Positions 1-8,645 are shown, counted from the first letter of the stretch. The stretch: DNA of 64,000 bases from an uncultured Dehalococcoidia bacterium (GCA_951812505.1 CATOSI010000003.1:434001-498000); one strand, 5' to 3'. The notes: generated by a model from the letters alone, not told the origin. Made by a program: numbers and translations.

Positions 1-2
1 CT

Positions 3-449
3 CTGTCAATCGAAGGCCGTGAATGGCCGCGCAACATCCTTCGACGCGACATCGCGCAGCTTCTCAAGGACCGCGCGGTGGAACTGCTGAGGTTGATCAG
101 AATCAAGATGATCGAAAGCGGAATAGAGAACACCGACGACTTCAAGGTGGTCCTGACGGGCGGTACAGCCAAGCTGCCCGGCATGGAGAACCTGGTCAGG
201 GACAATCTGACCATTGACGTGAGAATCGGCAGCCCGAATTCACGGTTGGAGCTGCCCGTAGTTCTCCAGGAACCCGAGTACGCGACCAGTATCGGTCTCG
301 TAACCTGGGCAATGAGAAACCCGGACGCTTCGTTTGAAGATTTTTCGGGGCCCGAGGAACGCGTTGAAGAGAGCGCACAGTACGAGAGCAAGGATGTAGC
401 AAGTCAGGCGCCGCCCAAGCGTATGCTGGAACGCCTGCTGAGAAGATAG
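3..449 (+). CDS. ftsA: Cell division protein FtsA, C-terminal part
   Basis: FtsA is the actin-like protein that anchors the FtsZ ring to the membrane. The window opens inside the gene, in frame from position 3, and shows the last 148 residues. VVLTGGTAKLPGME is the nucleotide-binding segment of the second actin-fold subdomain, and the basic amphipathic end (KRMLERLLRR) fits the membrane-targeting helix of FtsA. ftsZ follows 55 bp downstream, the usual division-cluster order. The N-terminal half lies outside the window. PilM shares the fold, but the ftsZ neighbour and the terminal helix favour FtsA. Confidence 0.85.
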   Translation: MSIEGREWPRNILRRDIAQLLKDRAVELLRLIRIKMIESGIENTDDFKVVLTGGTAKLPGMENLVRDNLTIDVRIGSPNSRLELPVVLQEPEYATSIGLVTWAMRNPDASFEDFSGPEERVEESAQYESKDVASQAPPKRMLERLLRR

Positions 450-504
450 ACAGTCCACTATTACAACTATTGCCTTACGCAGCAAATAATTAGGGGGAAA
501 TGGC

Positions 505-1623
505 ATGACGACATATCGGGGCGATCACGAGTCTGTTGCCCACATCAAAGTAGTAGGTGTGGGAGGAGGCGGATCCAACGCAGTCTCAAGGATGTTTAGA
601 GAACGTATTCCTGGCGTCGAGTATATCGTCGTCAATACCGACTCTCAGGCGCTGATACGCAGCGACGTACCAATGAAGGTCCGGATAGGAGACCACCTGA
701 CCCAGGGCAAGGGGGTAGGCGGTGTACCCGAACTCGGCTCCAAGTCGGCTGAGGAGAGCCGCGAGGATATCTTCGAGGTTATTCGCGACTCGGACATGAT
801 ATTCATCGCCGGCGGCATGGGAGGCGGCACGGGGACCGGCGCCGCGCCGGTGCTGGCTCAGATCGCGAAGGAATCGGGAGCTCTCACCGTCGCAGTAGTT
901 ACCAAGCCGTTCGAGTTCGAGGGACTGCGGCGCATGAGGGTTGCGGAGGCAGGCATCAAGCGTCTCAGTGAGCACGTGGATACGCTCCTGGTGATTCCGA
1001 ACGAACGCCTTCACGTCATAACCGACGAGGAGATAACCGCGGACAACGCATTCAAGCTGGCGGACGACGTTCTTCGGATAGGCGTTCAGTCCATTGCGGA
1101 GCTGATTACGGTCGCGGGCGACATCAACGTGGACTTCGCGGACGTAAACGCGATCATGCGCGACTCCGGTCCGGCGTGGATGTCTATCGGCTGGGGCATG
1201 GGCGAGCACAGAGCTCGGACAGCTGCCCAGCAGGCGATTTCCAACCCACTCCTCGACGTGTCAATCGAGGGCGCTAAGGGCGTATTGTTCAACATCACCG
1301 GCGGCAGTGATCTGAAGTTGTCGGAGCTGCACGAGGCGGCTGAAGTGATTCAGCGGGTGGTTGACCCTGATGCGAACATCATCTTCGGAATGGTAACCGA
1401 TCTCAAGATGGAGAACGAGATCAAGCTCACCATAGTGGCGACAGGGTTCCCGGTCGGCGAGTCGTTCGGCGAACGCCAGGACAATATAGACCGCATCCTT
1501 GCCGAGGCGCTGGCAAATGGCGACGAGCACGACCTCGATCTGCCGCCGTTCCTACGCAGACAGGCGCGCGCCGCGAGCCTGCGCGGAAGCAACGGAATCA
1601 ATGGCAGCAGCAATCTGCACTAG
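505..1623 (+). CDS. ftsZ: Cell division protein FtsZ
   Basis: FtsZ is the tubulin-like GTPase that forms the cytokinetic ring. The 372-residue product has the GTP-binding signature GGGTGTG near residue 109, the T7 synergy loop NVDFADVNAIM near 208, and a C-terminal LPPFLRR at about 346-352. That last motif resembles the conserved tail peptide that binds FtsA and other partners, so the disordered linker is very short. The start follows AGGGGGAAA. The gene probably shares a transcript with ftsA and ends at a strong hairpin, separating it from nrdR. Confidence 0.96.
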   Translation: MTTYRGDHESVAHIKVVGVGGGGSNAVSRMFRERIPGVEYIVVNTDSQALIRSDVPMKVRIGDHLTQGKGVGGVPELGSKSAEESREDIFEVIRDSDMIFIAGGMGGGTGTGAAPVLAQIAKESGALTVAVVTKPFEFEGLRRMRVAEAGIKRLSEHVDTLLVIPNERLHVITDEEITADNAFKLADDVLRIGVQSIAELITVAGDINVDFADVNAIMRDSGPAWMSIGWGMGEHRARTAAQQAISNPLLDVSIEGAKGVLFNITGGSDLKLSELHEAAEVIQRVVDPDANIIFGMVTDLKMENEIKLTIVATGFPVGESFGERQDNIDRILAEALANGDEHDLDLPPFLRRQARAASLRGSNGINGSSNLH

Positions 1624-1651
1624 GCGCATTTTCGCGCGCATAGGGTAATAG

Positions 1652-1693
1652 TAGAAGAGGGCGGTACGGCCTCTGCCGTACCGCCCTCTTCTA
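1652..1693 (+). terminator. Hairpin terminator after ftsZ
   Basis: A perfect 19-bp stem (1652-1670 with 1675-1693) closes on a CTCT loop 28 bp after the ftsZ stop. No long T run follows, so it may act as a mixed terminator or mRNA 3' stabiliser. Confidence 0.8.
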
Positions 1694-1719
1694 TGTCTCA
1701 AGGAAGTGGTGAAATACAC

Positions 1720-1773
1720 TTGACATGCACAATATATTGCGATACTTTATCTTGACAGCGCAATAAGTTGTGG
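1720..1773 (+). promoter_or_regulatory. Two phased NrdR boxes over the nrdR promoter
   Basis: Two 16-bp elements match the NrdR-box consensus (known as acaCwAtATaTwGtgt): GCACAATATATTGCGA at 1727-1742 (13 of 16) and GCGCAATAAGTTGTGG at 1758-1773 (11 of 16). Their centres lie 31 bp apart, three helical turns, the spacing known for NrdR operators. Each box directly follows or overlaps a TTGACA (1720-1725 and 1752-1757), so bound NrdR would cover the promoter. This implies autoregulation of nrdR and probably control of nrdJ. Exact -10 elements are unclear. Confidence 0.85.
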
Positions 1774-1841
1774 TTTTTCGTACAAGATATATATTTCATG
1801 CTAGCCAAATTTTGAGACTTGTATCAGCGTCAGGCAAGACT

Positions 1842-2414
1842 GTGTACTGTCCATATTGTGAACATACAAACTCCAAAGTGATTGATTCCCGCGACTCCGG
1901 CGACGGGATTCGACGTCGGCGTCAATGTCTGGAGTGTGAGCGTCGTTACACTACATACGAATACGTTCAGATGCGCACAATGATGGTAGTCAAGCGCGAC
2001 AAGCGGCGAGAGGAGTTTCAGAGGGAAAAGCTCTTCGCCAGCTTGGCGAAGGCGTGCGCCAAAAGGCCTCTTCCGGTCGGGACTATCGAAAAGACGCTGG
2101 ATGATATCGAGGTGACTTTGTCGGAACTGGGCCGAGCGGAAGTAGCCGCAAGGGTCATCGGCGAGCTTGTAATGGACAAACTCCGGGATCTGGACCGCGT
2201 GGCGTATATCAGGTTCGCAAGCGTTTACCGCGACTTCAGCGATATCGAGAGCTTCAGGCAGGAGATAGACGCCCTTCTGGATTCGGGTGAGCAGGACAAT
2301 GGAGTTCACCCAGGCCAGATGCGGAGGGCCGAAGACGACGCGCCCACGGTCGTCAAACGCAGACGCCGGCCAGGACGGAGAGCCTCTAAACGTCCACAGG
2401 TCAATCGGGCGTAG
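1842..2414 (+). CDS. nrdR: Transcriptional repressor NrdR
   Basis: NrdR senses dATP/ATP and represses ribonucleotide reductase genes. The N-terminal zinc ribbon has CPYC and CLEC with the family sequence NSKVIDSR between them, and an ATP-cone follows (residues 45-140). The GTG at 1842 is chosen because it yields the standard VYCPYC N-terminus and follows AGGCAAG; longer in-frame starts would run into the NrdR boxes. At 190 residues it exceeds the usual ~155 because of an Arg/Lys-rich tail (KRRRRPGRRASKR). nrdJ lies 142 bp downstream, the expected target. Confidence 0.95.
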   Translation: MYCPYCEHTNSKVIDSRDSGDGIRRRRQCLECERRYTTYEYVQMRTMMVVKRDKRREEFQREKLFASLAKACAKRPLPVGTIEKTLDDIEVTLSELGRAEVAARVIGELVMDKLRDLDRVAYIRFASVYRDFSDIESFRQEIDALLDSGEQDNGVHPGQMRRAEDDAPTVVKRRRRPGRRASKRPQVNRA

Positions 2415-2453
2415 ATTCTGCCAGAAGTCGGCAACTTCGACCCAAATTCCCCA

Positions 2454-2482
2454 ATACATTCACAGAATGTTTGTGCTATTAT
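2454..2482 (+). promoter_or_regulatory. Possible promoter of nrdJ
   Basis: An extended -10, TG-C-TATTAT (2474-2482), lies 75 bp before nrdJ. The -35 position (ATACAT, 2454-2459) is poor. It could give nrdJ its own transcription besides read-through from nrdR. Confidence 0.35.
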
Positions 2483-2556
2483 TGAAATATAGTCGTTGAG
2501 TCTGAACTCTAACCAATGAGAAAGTCAGACTTTCTCGAGTTGAACAGGAGACAGCA

Positions 2557-5073
2557 ATGTACGTGGATCAGAAAGGCAGCGGGGCGGAGCAGTCCAACCA
2601 TGAAGAGGACCTGCTGAGACAGTTCGAACAGATGTTCACGGGTTCGTCCCGCGAGATACGGACGAAGGCTGCACGATTCCTAATGACGCTGGATGACAAC
2701 GGCAGGAACGGAGACATTCCGTCCGACGATGAGTTGGCCCTGTCCGAGAACGCGCGCGTCATTCTGGAGCAGCGATACCTGAGAAAAGACTCGGATGGCA
2801 ACGCGACAGAGACACCCGAAGAGCTTTTCAGACGTGTGGCTCACGCGGTGGCGCAGGGTGAGTCGAATGGCCTGGAGTCGCTGTGGGAGAACAGGTTCTA
2901 CAAGCTGCTGACCTCGATGAGATTCCTGCCAAACTCCCCTACCCTGGTGAACGCCGGTACAGGACGCGGCTGCCTGTCGGCCTGCTTCGTGGTGACTCCT
3001 GAAGACAATATGGAGTCCATAATGGAGGTCGCCCACGACGCGGCGATGATCGAGAAGTGGGGCGGCGGAATAGGTTTCGGACTATCGAAACTGCGCCCGC
3101 GCAACGACATGATCAAGACGACCCACGGAAACGCCTGTGGTCCCATCGCGGTCATGAAACTCTACTCGGCGGTCGGTGCGACTCTGACACAGGGGGCGTT
3201 CAGGCTTGGCGCACACATGGGGCAGATACGAGACTCTCATCCGGACATCCGCGAGTTCATACACTGCAAGGACAACGACGACACACTTCAGAATTTCAAT
3301 ATATCGGTTCAGATTACCGATGCCTTCATGAAGGCGGTCGAGGCGGATGCAGAGTGGCCTCTGATAAACCCACGCGACGATGGCAGAGGACCGACTAACT
3401 CCATTGCAGAGACCATAAGCGCGCGAGAACTGTGGAACGAGATAGCGGAATCGGCGTGGAAGACGGGCGACCCCGGCGTCGTGTTCATGGACAGGGTGTG
3501 GGAGACCGCACCGAATCCGCAGATGGGCAGGATCGAAACGAGCAATCCGTGTGGCGAAGAGTTCCTTGAGAACTACGGCAACTGCTGTCTCGGCTCGATC
3601 AATCTCGACATACACGTGAAAGACGGTGCGTTCGACTGGGAGACGCTGGAAGACACCGTGCGAACGTCGGTCAGGTTCCTTGACGACGTCATCAACATCA
3701 ACACGTTCCCGCTTCCCAGACTGAGGAAAGTCAATCTGGCGACACGGCGCATCGGACTGGGCGTGATGGGCTGGGCGGACGCGCTGGTCAGGATGGGGCT
3801 GCCATACGACTCCCAGGAGGCGCTCGAATTCGCCGACGAGCTTGGCGGTTTCATTCAGAGCACCGCTTGGGACGAGTCTGCGCAATTGGCTGAAGATCGA
3901 GGCCCCTTCCCCGAGTACGAGCGCTCAGCGCTCAAGCAGCGCGGAATGCCGCCGGTCCGAAACTCGAGCATAGTTACCATAGCGCCCACCGGGACTATCA
4001 GCCGGATAGCGGGATGCTCCAGCGGAATCGAGCCGCACTTCGCGCTGGCATGGTGGTCGAACGTACTGTGGAAAGACCACGAAGGCACAAGCTCACGCCT
4101 GTTGGACGCTCCCGTTTCTATTACCGAGTCGCTAAAGGCGCACCTTGGCGACGGCGATAGCGTGCGAAACGTCCTGGAACAGATTGTGGACGATCCAGAA
4201 TCGGCGGAGAGCGTCCTGAGAGAGCACGGACTGAATCCGTCCGTATATCGCACGTCTATGGCGATCAGGCCCGAGGCGCACGTGAGGATGCAGGCGGCCT
4301 GGCAGAAGCACGTGACCAACTCGGTATCCAAGACTATCAACCTGCCAAACAGCGCGACGGTTGATGAGGTGCGCGAGGCATATGAGCTGGCATGGAAGAC
4401 AGGCTGCAAAGCGGTCACGGTCTATCGCGACGGATCCAAGGCCATGCAGGTTTTGGAGACGGGCTCCGACGCGGAACAGGAAGATGAAGCATCCGGCGCC
4501 AATGGGGAAGTAATGCTGGCGCCCAGGACGCGACCTATCTCTGTCAAGGGAGTAACCGACCTTGTAAGGACCGGACACGGCAATATGTACGTGAATATAA
4601 CATTCGACGACAACGGGAAGCCGTTCGAGGTATTTACGACACTGGGCAAGGCGGGCGGTTGTGACTCGGCCAATCTGGAGGCGGTGGCGCGCCTGGTTTC
4701 CCTGGCGTTGAGGTCAGGGATAGACCCGGACGAGATTGTTCACCATCTCCAGGGGATCACCTGCTGTCCAGCCTGGGACGGCGGCACATTGATAAGGTCG
4801 GCGCCCGACGCGATGGCCCATGTTCTCACCAACCATCTGGGCGCATCGCATGAGGCGATTGGGGGGCCATCCGAAGAGCAGACTTCCGCCGCCGTGCAGC
4901 CCGGACTGTTTCCGTCCAACCGGCAGGCTAACGGACACGCCGGGATCAACGGCAACGGAAATGGTATTAGCCAAGCGCCGGTAGCCGTGCGGTGCCCGAA
5001 ATGTTCGGGCAGACTTATTCCGCAGGAAGGGTGTCTCAACTGCCTGGACTGTGGATACAGCAAATGTGAGTAG
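2557..5073 (+). CDS. nrdJ: Adenosylcobalamin-dependent ribonucleotide reductase (class II)
   Basis: This enzyme reduces ribonucleotides to deoxyribonucleotides using the 5'-deoxyadenosyl radical from coenzyme B12, with no oxygen needed. The 838-residue product shows the conserved NSPTLVNAG segment near residue 126, a cysteine pair around C139/C143, and the active-site NPCGE at 330-334. A TSCPD domain and a C-terminal zinc-ribbon-like CPKC...CLNC follow, typical of NrdJ, the latter probably relaying electrons to the active site. There is no N-terminal ATP cone. The gene lies behind nrdR and its boxes and ends at an intrinsic terminator. No cobalamin riboswitch was seen. Confidence 0.96.
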   Translation: MYVDQKGSGAEQSNHEEDLLRQFEQMFTGSSREIRTKAARFLMTLDDNGRNGDIPSDDELALSENARVILEQRYLRKDSDGNATETPEELFRRVAHAVAQGESNGLESLWENRFYKLLTSMRFLPNSPTLVNAGTGRGCLSACFVVTPEDNMESIMEVAHDAAMIEKWGGGIGFGLSKLRPRNDMIKTTHGNACGPIAVMKLYSAVGATLTQGAFRLGAHMGQIRDSHPDIREFIHCKDNDDTLQNFNISVQITDAFMKAVEADAEWPLINPRDDGRGPTNSIAETISARELWNEIAESAWKTGDPGVVFMDRVWETAPNPQMGRIETSNPCGEEFLENYGNCCLGSINLDIHVKDGAFDWETLEDTVRTSVRFLDDVININTFPLPRLRKVNLATRRIGLGVMGWADALVRMGLPYDSQEALEFADELGGFIQSTAWDESAQLAEDRGPFPEYERSALKQRGMPPVRNSSIVTIAPTGTISRIAGCSSGIEPHFALAWWSNVLWKDHEGTSSRLLDAPVSITESLKAHLGDGDSVRNVLEQIVDDPESAESVLREHGLNPSVYRTSMAIRPEAHVRMQAAWQKHVTNSVSKTINLPNSATVDEVREAYELAWKTGCKAVTVYRDGSKAMQVLETGSDAEQEDEASGANGEVMLAPRTRPISVKGVTDLVRTGHGNMYVNITFDDNGKPFEVFTTLGKAGGCDSANLEAVARLVSLALRSGIDPDEIVHHLQGITCCPAWDGGTLIRSAPDAMAHVLTNHLGASHEAIGGPSEEQTSAAVQPGLFPSNRQANGHAGINGNGNGISQAPVAVRCPKCSGRLIPQEGCLNCLDCGYSKCE

Positions 5074-5093
5074 CCCCCGCCAGTCGCGTCGCC

Positions 5094-5099
5094 TATAAT
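5094..5099 (+). promoter_or_regulatory. TATAAT box between nrdJ and pdxA2
   Basis: A perfect -10 hexamer lies just before the nrdJ terminator hairpin, with no good -35. A transcript starting here would pass through the hairpin before pdxA2, so it may be chance or a weak attenuated promoter. Confidence 0.2.
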
Positions 5100-5102
5100 G
5101 GA

Positions 5103-5139
5103 CTGAGCCAGCCTACACCAAGCAGGCTGGCTCAGTTTT
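5103..5139 (+). terminator. Intrinsic terminator after nrdJ
   Basis: A 12-bp perfect stem (5103-5114 with 5124-5135) has a 9-nt loop and is followed directly by TTTTA. Confidence 0.88.
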
Positions 5140-5164
5140 ACAATGCAGAGGAGACATCCGGCCT

Positions 5165-6172
5165 ATGAGCGAACGACCTCTTGTCGCCATAACGATGGGC
5201 GACGCCGCAGGTATCGGGGCGGAAGTTACCGCCAAGGCGCTTCAGGACGAGTGGGTGTATGAGAAATGTCGCCCGTTCGTGGTGGGTAGCACAGCGGCGA
5301 TGAACTCGGCGCTCGACCTCATTGGAGCGAACGGAACCGCTCGCATCGTCCAGGACGTCGAGGATGTGGACGGAGAATACGGCTCGATTGATGTGCTTGA
5401 TCCTGAGAATCTGGACTTTGGGCAGATTTCATACGGCGAGTTGTCTCCAGTCGCGGGACGCGCGTCGGTAGAGTGGATCCTGCAGGCGGGGGAGCTGGCG
5501 GCCAGTGGGCAGATCACGGCGATCTCCACCGCGCCTATCAACAAGGAGGCGTGTGACCTCGCGGGATTTGAAGACGTGGGCCACATGGAGATTTTCCAGA
5601 GCCAGACCAAGGCTCCGAACGTCGCCACGATGTTAATGGCCGGGACGCTTCGCGTGGTACACCTGACCACCCACCGGTCGCTTAGAGTCGCCTGCGATTA
5701 CGTTACCAGAGACAACGTGCTCAGCAAGATCGCTCTAACCGACGAGTGCTTCCGAGCATGGGGGTTCGCCAGTCCCAGGATAGGAGTGGCAGCTCTCAAT
5801 CCGCACGCATCCGACGGAGGTCTTCTGGGAGACGAGGAGGCGAAGCAGATAGCGCCGGCAGTCGCGGACGCGCTCGAGGCGGGCATAGACGCTACCGGCC
5901 CCGTGCCCGCCGATACGGTTTTCAACCAGGCGATTGACGGCAAGTTCGATGCCGTAATCGCTATGTACCACGACCAGGGACACATACCAATCAAGGTGCA
6001 TGACTGGGCGAAGAGCGTCAGCGTCAATCTCGGTCTGCCCTTTATCCGGACCTCGGTGGATCACGGCACGGCGTTCGACATCGCGGGCAAGGGTATCGCT
6101 GACGCCGAGAGTATGCTGGAGTCCATCAGGACGGCGGTATCACTGGCCAGCGACTCCGTACTTCCCCAATGA
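5165..6172 (+). CDS. 4-phosphate dehydrogenase of the PdxA/PdxA2 family
   Basis: PdxA-family enzymes are NAD-dependent, metal-requiring dehydrogenases. PdxA oxidises 4-hydroxythreonine-4-phosphate in vitamin B6 synthesis; PdxA2 enzymes act on D-threonate or D-erythronate 4-phosphate. The 335-residue product has the metal-ligand regions HMEIFQ, NPHASDGG and MYHDQGHIP plus the signature RTSVDHGTAFDIAGKG. MYHDQGHIPIK and TAFDIAGKG resemble PdxA2 more than classical PdxA, and no other B6 gene is nearby, so sugar-acid metabolism is plausible. Its TGA overlaps the ATG of the next gene, implying translational coupling. Confidence 0.85.
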   Translation: MSERPLVAITMGDAAGIGAEVTAKALQDEWVYEKCRPFVVGSTAAMNSALDLIGANGTARIVQDVEDVDGEYGSIDVLDPENLDFGQISYGELSPVAGRASVEWILQAGELAASGQITAISTAPINKEACDLAGFEDVGHMEIFQSQTKAPNVATMLMAGTLRVVHLTTHRSLRVACDYVTRDNVLSKIALTDECFRAWGFASPRIGVAALNPHASDGGLLGDEEAKQIAPAVADALEAGIDATGPVPADTVFNQAIDGKFDAVIAMYHDQGHIPIKVHDWAKSVSVNLGLPFIRTSVDHGTAFDIAGKGIADAESMLESIRTAVSLASDSVLPQ

Positions 6173-6906
6173 CCACCACCACCGCAGTTGAAATCACCAG
6201 CGACCTGATACAGCGGTTGCAGAAGGTCAGGGCGCTGACAGATTCGTCCGTGCCCGGCGAGGCGGCGGCAGCGGCGGCCAAACTCCAGGAGATACTGCTG
6301 AAGTACAATCTGGATATGGAGGATATTGAAGAAGATTCTCCAAGCGTGGGCGACAGATACGTCAAGGAAGACCTTGAACTTGGCGCAACGTCCGGCAACA
6401 TGATCAATTGGCGCAGGATTTTGCTCAGCGGAATCGCCCGGTCACTCATGTGCGCCGCTTTCGGATACCAGGGCACTCCGACTATGGTGATAGTGGGCCA
6501 GAAGCATAACATCGAGATAGTCAGGCACTTTTACGACTATCTTTCGTATGAGATTTCACGTCTGGCGGATGTGACATGGGAAAGGGCGAGGGACAGGACG
6601 CGTGAGCACGGTCGCAGTTGGAAGAGTTCGTTCTACAACGGCGCGGTTGATGTCGTGGTCCAGCGTCTCGAAGAGAAGTATCAGCAGGTCTCGCAGCAAG
6701 ACAGCCAAACGCGCGCGTTGGCGCTGAGAAGCGAGAAGGACCTGGATGACGCGGTCGGAAATCTGATCGGAAGAGTCAGGAAGAACACCGTTCGACAGAG
6801 ATACAGTAAGGCCGGGTACAGTCGAGGAGCACGGGCCGGGAAGAAGTTCAATCTCGACCGGCCGGTCGGAGACGACGGCAGAAAGAACCGTTTGCGAAAT
6901 TCGTAA
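6169..6906 (+). CDS. DUF2786 domain protein
   Basis: A 245-residue soluble protein of unknown function. The first ~50 residues (LIQRLQKVRALTDS...AKLQEILLKYNLDMEDI) match the DUF2786 pattern, often found in phage and metalloprotease-linked proteins. The middle resembles the domain that commonly follows DUF2786, and the C-terminus is strongly basic. No protease motif is visible. The start overlaps the pdxA2 stop (ATGA), so the two are co-translated although no functional link is apparent. Confidence 0.8.
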   Translation: MTTTTAVEITSDLIQRLQKVRALTDSSVPGEAAAAAAKLQEILLKYNLDMEDIEEDSPSVGDRYVKEDLELGATSGNMINWRRILLSGIARSLMCAAFGYQGTPTMVIVGQKHNIEIVRHFYDYLSYEISRLADVTWERARDRTREHGRSWKSSFYNGAVDVVVQRLEEKYQQVSQQDSQTRALALRSEKDLDDAVGNLIGRVRKNTVRQRYSKAGYSRGARAGKKFNLDRPVGDDGRKNRLRNS

Positions 6907-6948
6907 TCAACTTACAACTCGATTCTCGACATTGCAGACATCAGGACT

Positions 6949-7755
6949 ATGGGCATGAAGATAGCATTTATAGGCGGCGGAGTAATGGCCGAGGCCATCA
7001 TCGGCGGAATAGTGGACGCCGGGATCACCGATGCAGCCGGTATCGGCGTCGGCGAACCTGTCGAATCCAGGCGCAAGTATCTGGAAGACACTTATGGGCT
7101 TAAGCCCCATGCCAACAATCTGGAAGCGGCGGACGGAGCCTCTCTAACGGTTCTCGCCGTAAAGCCGCAGAGTCTGCCGTATGTTTTCCCTCAACTGGCC
7201 GGAAAACTGGATGAAGACAATACCGTATTGTCCATAGTGGCGGGGGCGAACATGAAGACGCTCACATCGGGTCTGGCTCACAGTCCGGTGATACGCGTTA
7301 TGCCCAATACGCCCGCCCAGATTGGAGCGGGGATGACGATGTGGACCGCCTCGGACTCCGTTTCCGAGGAGGCCAGGGACACAACACGGAGCATTCTGCA
7401 GACGCTCGGTGAAGAAGTCTATGCTTACGACGAAGGCATGATTGACATGGCGACCGCATTGAGCGCGAGCGGGCCCGCCTACGTATTCCTGTTCATAGAG
7501 GCGCTGATAGACGCGGGCGTGTATCTTGGCTTGGCAAGGGATGTTTCCAGGCAGTTGGCGCTTCAAACGGTGCTGGGCAGTACACAACTGGTCAAGGACA
7601 GTGGAAAGCATCCGGCGGAGCTCAAGGACATGGTCACCTCACCCGGCGGCACGACCATCGAGGCGCTGAGAGCGTTCGAGGACGGTGGATTCAGGGCCGC
7701 GGTGTTCGGAGCGGTCAGCGCGGCATACGAAAAATCCCGGGCTCTGGGAGGATAG
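6949..7755 (+). CDS. proC: Pyrroline-5-carboxylate reductase
   Basis: ProC makes proline from pyrroline-5-carboxylate with NAD(P)H. The 268-residue product has the N-terminal Rossmann motif FIGGGVMAEAIIGG, the conserved VIRVMPNTPAQIG, and the signature MVTSPGGTTIEALRAFEDGG near the C-terminus. Length is normal. A second ATG two codons in (6955) is equally possible. yggT follows with a 1-nt gap; the proC-yggT-yggU association is common in bacteria. Confidence 0.95.
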   Translation: MGMKIAFIGGGVMAEAIIGGIVDAGITDAAGIGVGEPVESRRKYLEDTYGLKPHANNLEAADGASLTVLAVKPQSLPYVFPQLAGKLDEDNTVLSIVAGANMKTLTSGLAHSPVIRVMPNTPAQIGAGMTMWTASDSVSEEARDTTRSILQTLGEEVYAYDEGMIDMATALSASGPAYVFLFIEALIDAGVYLGLARDVSRQLALQTVLGSTQLVKDSGKHPAELKDMVTSPGGTTIEALRAFEDGGFRAAVFGAVSAAYEKSRALGG

Positions 7756-7756
7756 G

Positions 7757-8023
7757 GTGACCAATTACCTGCTACAGTTCGTCAACATTCTGGTCAATAT
7801 ACTGCTGATAGCGATAGTGGCCAGGGCATTGATGTCATGGTTCCCTATGCCAAGCTCGGAAAGTCCTTTCTTCATAATTCGACAGATGATTAATCAGATC
7901 ACGGACCCGATCATAGAGCCCATCAGAAAGGTTATGCCGAGCATGGGGATGCTCGATCTGTCGCCGATGGTCGCTATGATCCTGCTGATCGTAATTCAAC
8001 GTATTCTGGGGGCGGTACTCTAG
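7757..8023 (+). CDS. yggT: YggT family membrane protein
   Basis: An 88-residue integral membrane protein with two hydrophobic helices (about 5-25 and 68-87) around the family sequence ITDPIIEPIRKVMP. YggT proteins have been linked to osmotic tolerance and envelope organisation, with an uncertain mechanism. The GTG at 7757, just behind the proC stop and its GGGAGG, gives the standard N-terminus; a longer in-frame start inside proC is unlikely. Confidence 0.9.
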   Translation: MTNYLLQFVNILVNILLIAIVARALMSWFPMPSSESPFFIIRQMINQITDPIIEPIRKVMPSMGMLDLSPMVAMILLIVIQRILGAVL

Positions 8024-8076
8024 GGGAATTACATACCTGTGTACACGAATCTGGTTAACAACCTAGGAGAAATAAC

Positions 8077-8289
8077 ATGGCAATGACCAATGACGACAAC
8101 GGGAAACTTCCGCCTTACGCTCTCATTCTCGCACCGGTCTTGGGACGGCCCAGAGGAGGGGTGGAAGTACGACTGACCCTAGACGACGGGAACGAAATTA
8201 AAGTGTGCCTTGACGATTCTTGCATCGCCCAGTTGGCCATAGACGAGGCTACGGCAATCTCAAAAGAACATCAGATTGGCTTACCGTAG
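8077..8289 (+). CDS. Small protein of unknown function (70 aa)
   Basis: I do not recognise this product. It is acidic and soluble, with a predicted beta-rich middle (VEVRLTLDDGNEIKVCLDD) and a C-terminal helix. A good ribosome site (AGGAGAAATAAC) precedes the ATG. It lies between yggT and the convergent yggU, inside the 18-bp inverted repeats at 8028-8339. It could be a bona fide small gene or cargo of a miniature element. Confidence 0.6.
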   Translation: MAMTNDDNGKLPPYALILAPVLGRPRGGVEVRLTLDDGNEIKVCLDDSCIAQLAIDEATAISKEHQIGLP

Positions 8290-8308
8290 CACTAACGCAC
8301 AAGTGCTA
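8287..8308. terminator. Weak hairpin between convergent genes
   Basis: TAGCACT (8287-8293) pairs with AGTGCTA (8302-8308) around an 8-nt loop. The stem includes the stop codon of the small ORF. No T run follows, so termination is uncertain. Confidence 0.4.
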
Positions 8309-8369
8309 AACCCGACACTGATGTACACAGGTATATAATCCCATAATTTAAGCACTGCCAAGTACAAGA

Positions 8370-8645
8370 TCAAGCAGACCCTCTGAATATCTCGATGGCA
8401 TCGTCTCTATCCAATCCCTCGACTTGAATGACCTTGCTGCGAGATGTGTGTCCACGTGTGATGCGCACAGCGGACTTGGGTATCCCCAGATTCTTGGAAA
8501 GCAGCCGGACCACGGCGTCGTTCGCCTTGCCCCTGTCGGGAGGCGCGGTTACGCGGACTCTGACTGTACCGTCGGCACCAATTTCGACGGAGTTGCGATT
8601 GGCTCTTGGCTGGACTCGGACATTCAGGTTCATAGCCTTAGGCAT
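8370..8645 (-). CDS. yggU: DUF167 / YggU family protein
   Basis: A 91-residue basic alpha/beta protein of the YggU/DUF167 family, whose function is not established. The family pattern is clear: VRVTAPPDRGKANDAVVRLL followed by IPKSAVRITRGHTSRSKVI. Length is normal. Its start overlaps the end of the HepT-like gene by 8 bp, so it is translated from the same - strand transcript. Confidence 0.92.
   Translation of the reverse strand: MPKAMNLNVRVQPRANRNSVEIGADGTVRVRVTAPPDRGKANDAVVRLLSKNLGIPKSAVRITRGHTSRSKVIQVEGLDRDDAIEIFRGSA

Larger units (their letters stand above)
8028..8339. repeat. Inverted repeats flanking a small ORF
   Basis: ATTACATACCTGTGTACA (8028-8045) and the complement of 8322-8339 agree at 17 of 18 positions in inverted orientation, 276 bp apart, with one small gene between. 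No target-site duplication is evident. This may be a small non-autonomous element or a pair of operators; each copy also contains a palindrome-like GTGTACA core. Confidence 0.7.

Noticed and set aside
1770..1841. N-terminal extension of nrdR from position 1770
   Set aside because: It would begin inside the second NrdR box and add residues absent from the family; GTG 1842 gives the standard N-terminus.
2415..2556. Cobalamin riboswitch before nrdJ
   Set aside because: The 142-bp gap is too short and no B12-box-like core was found.
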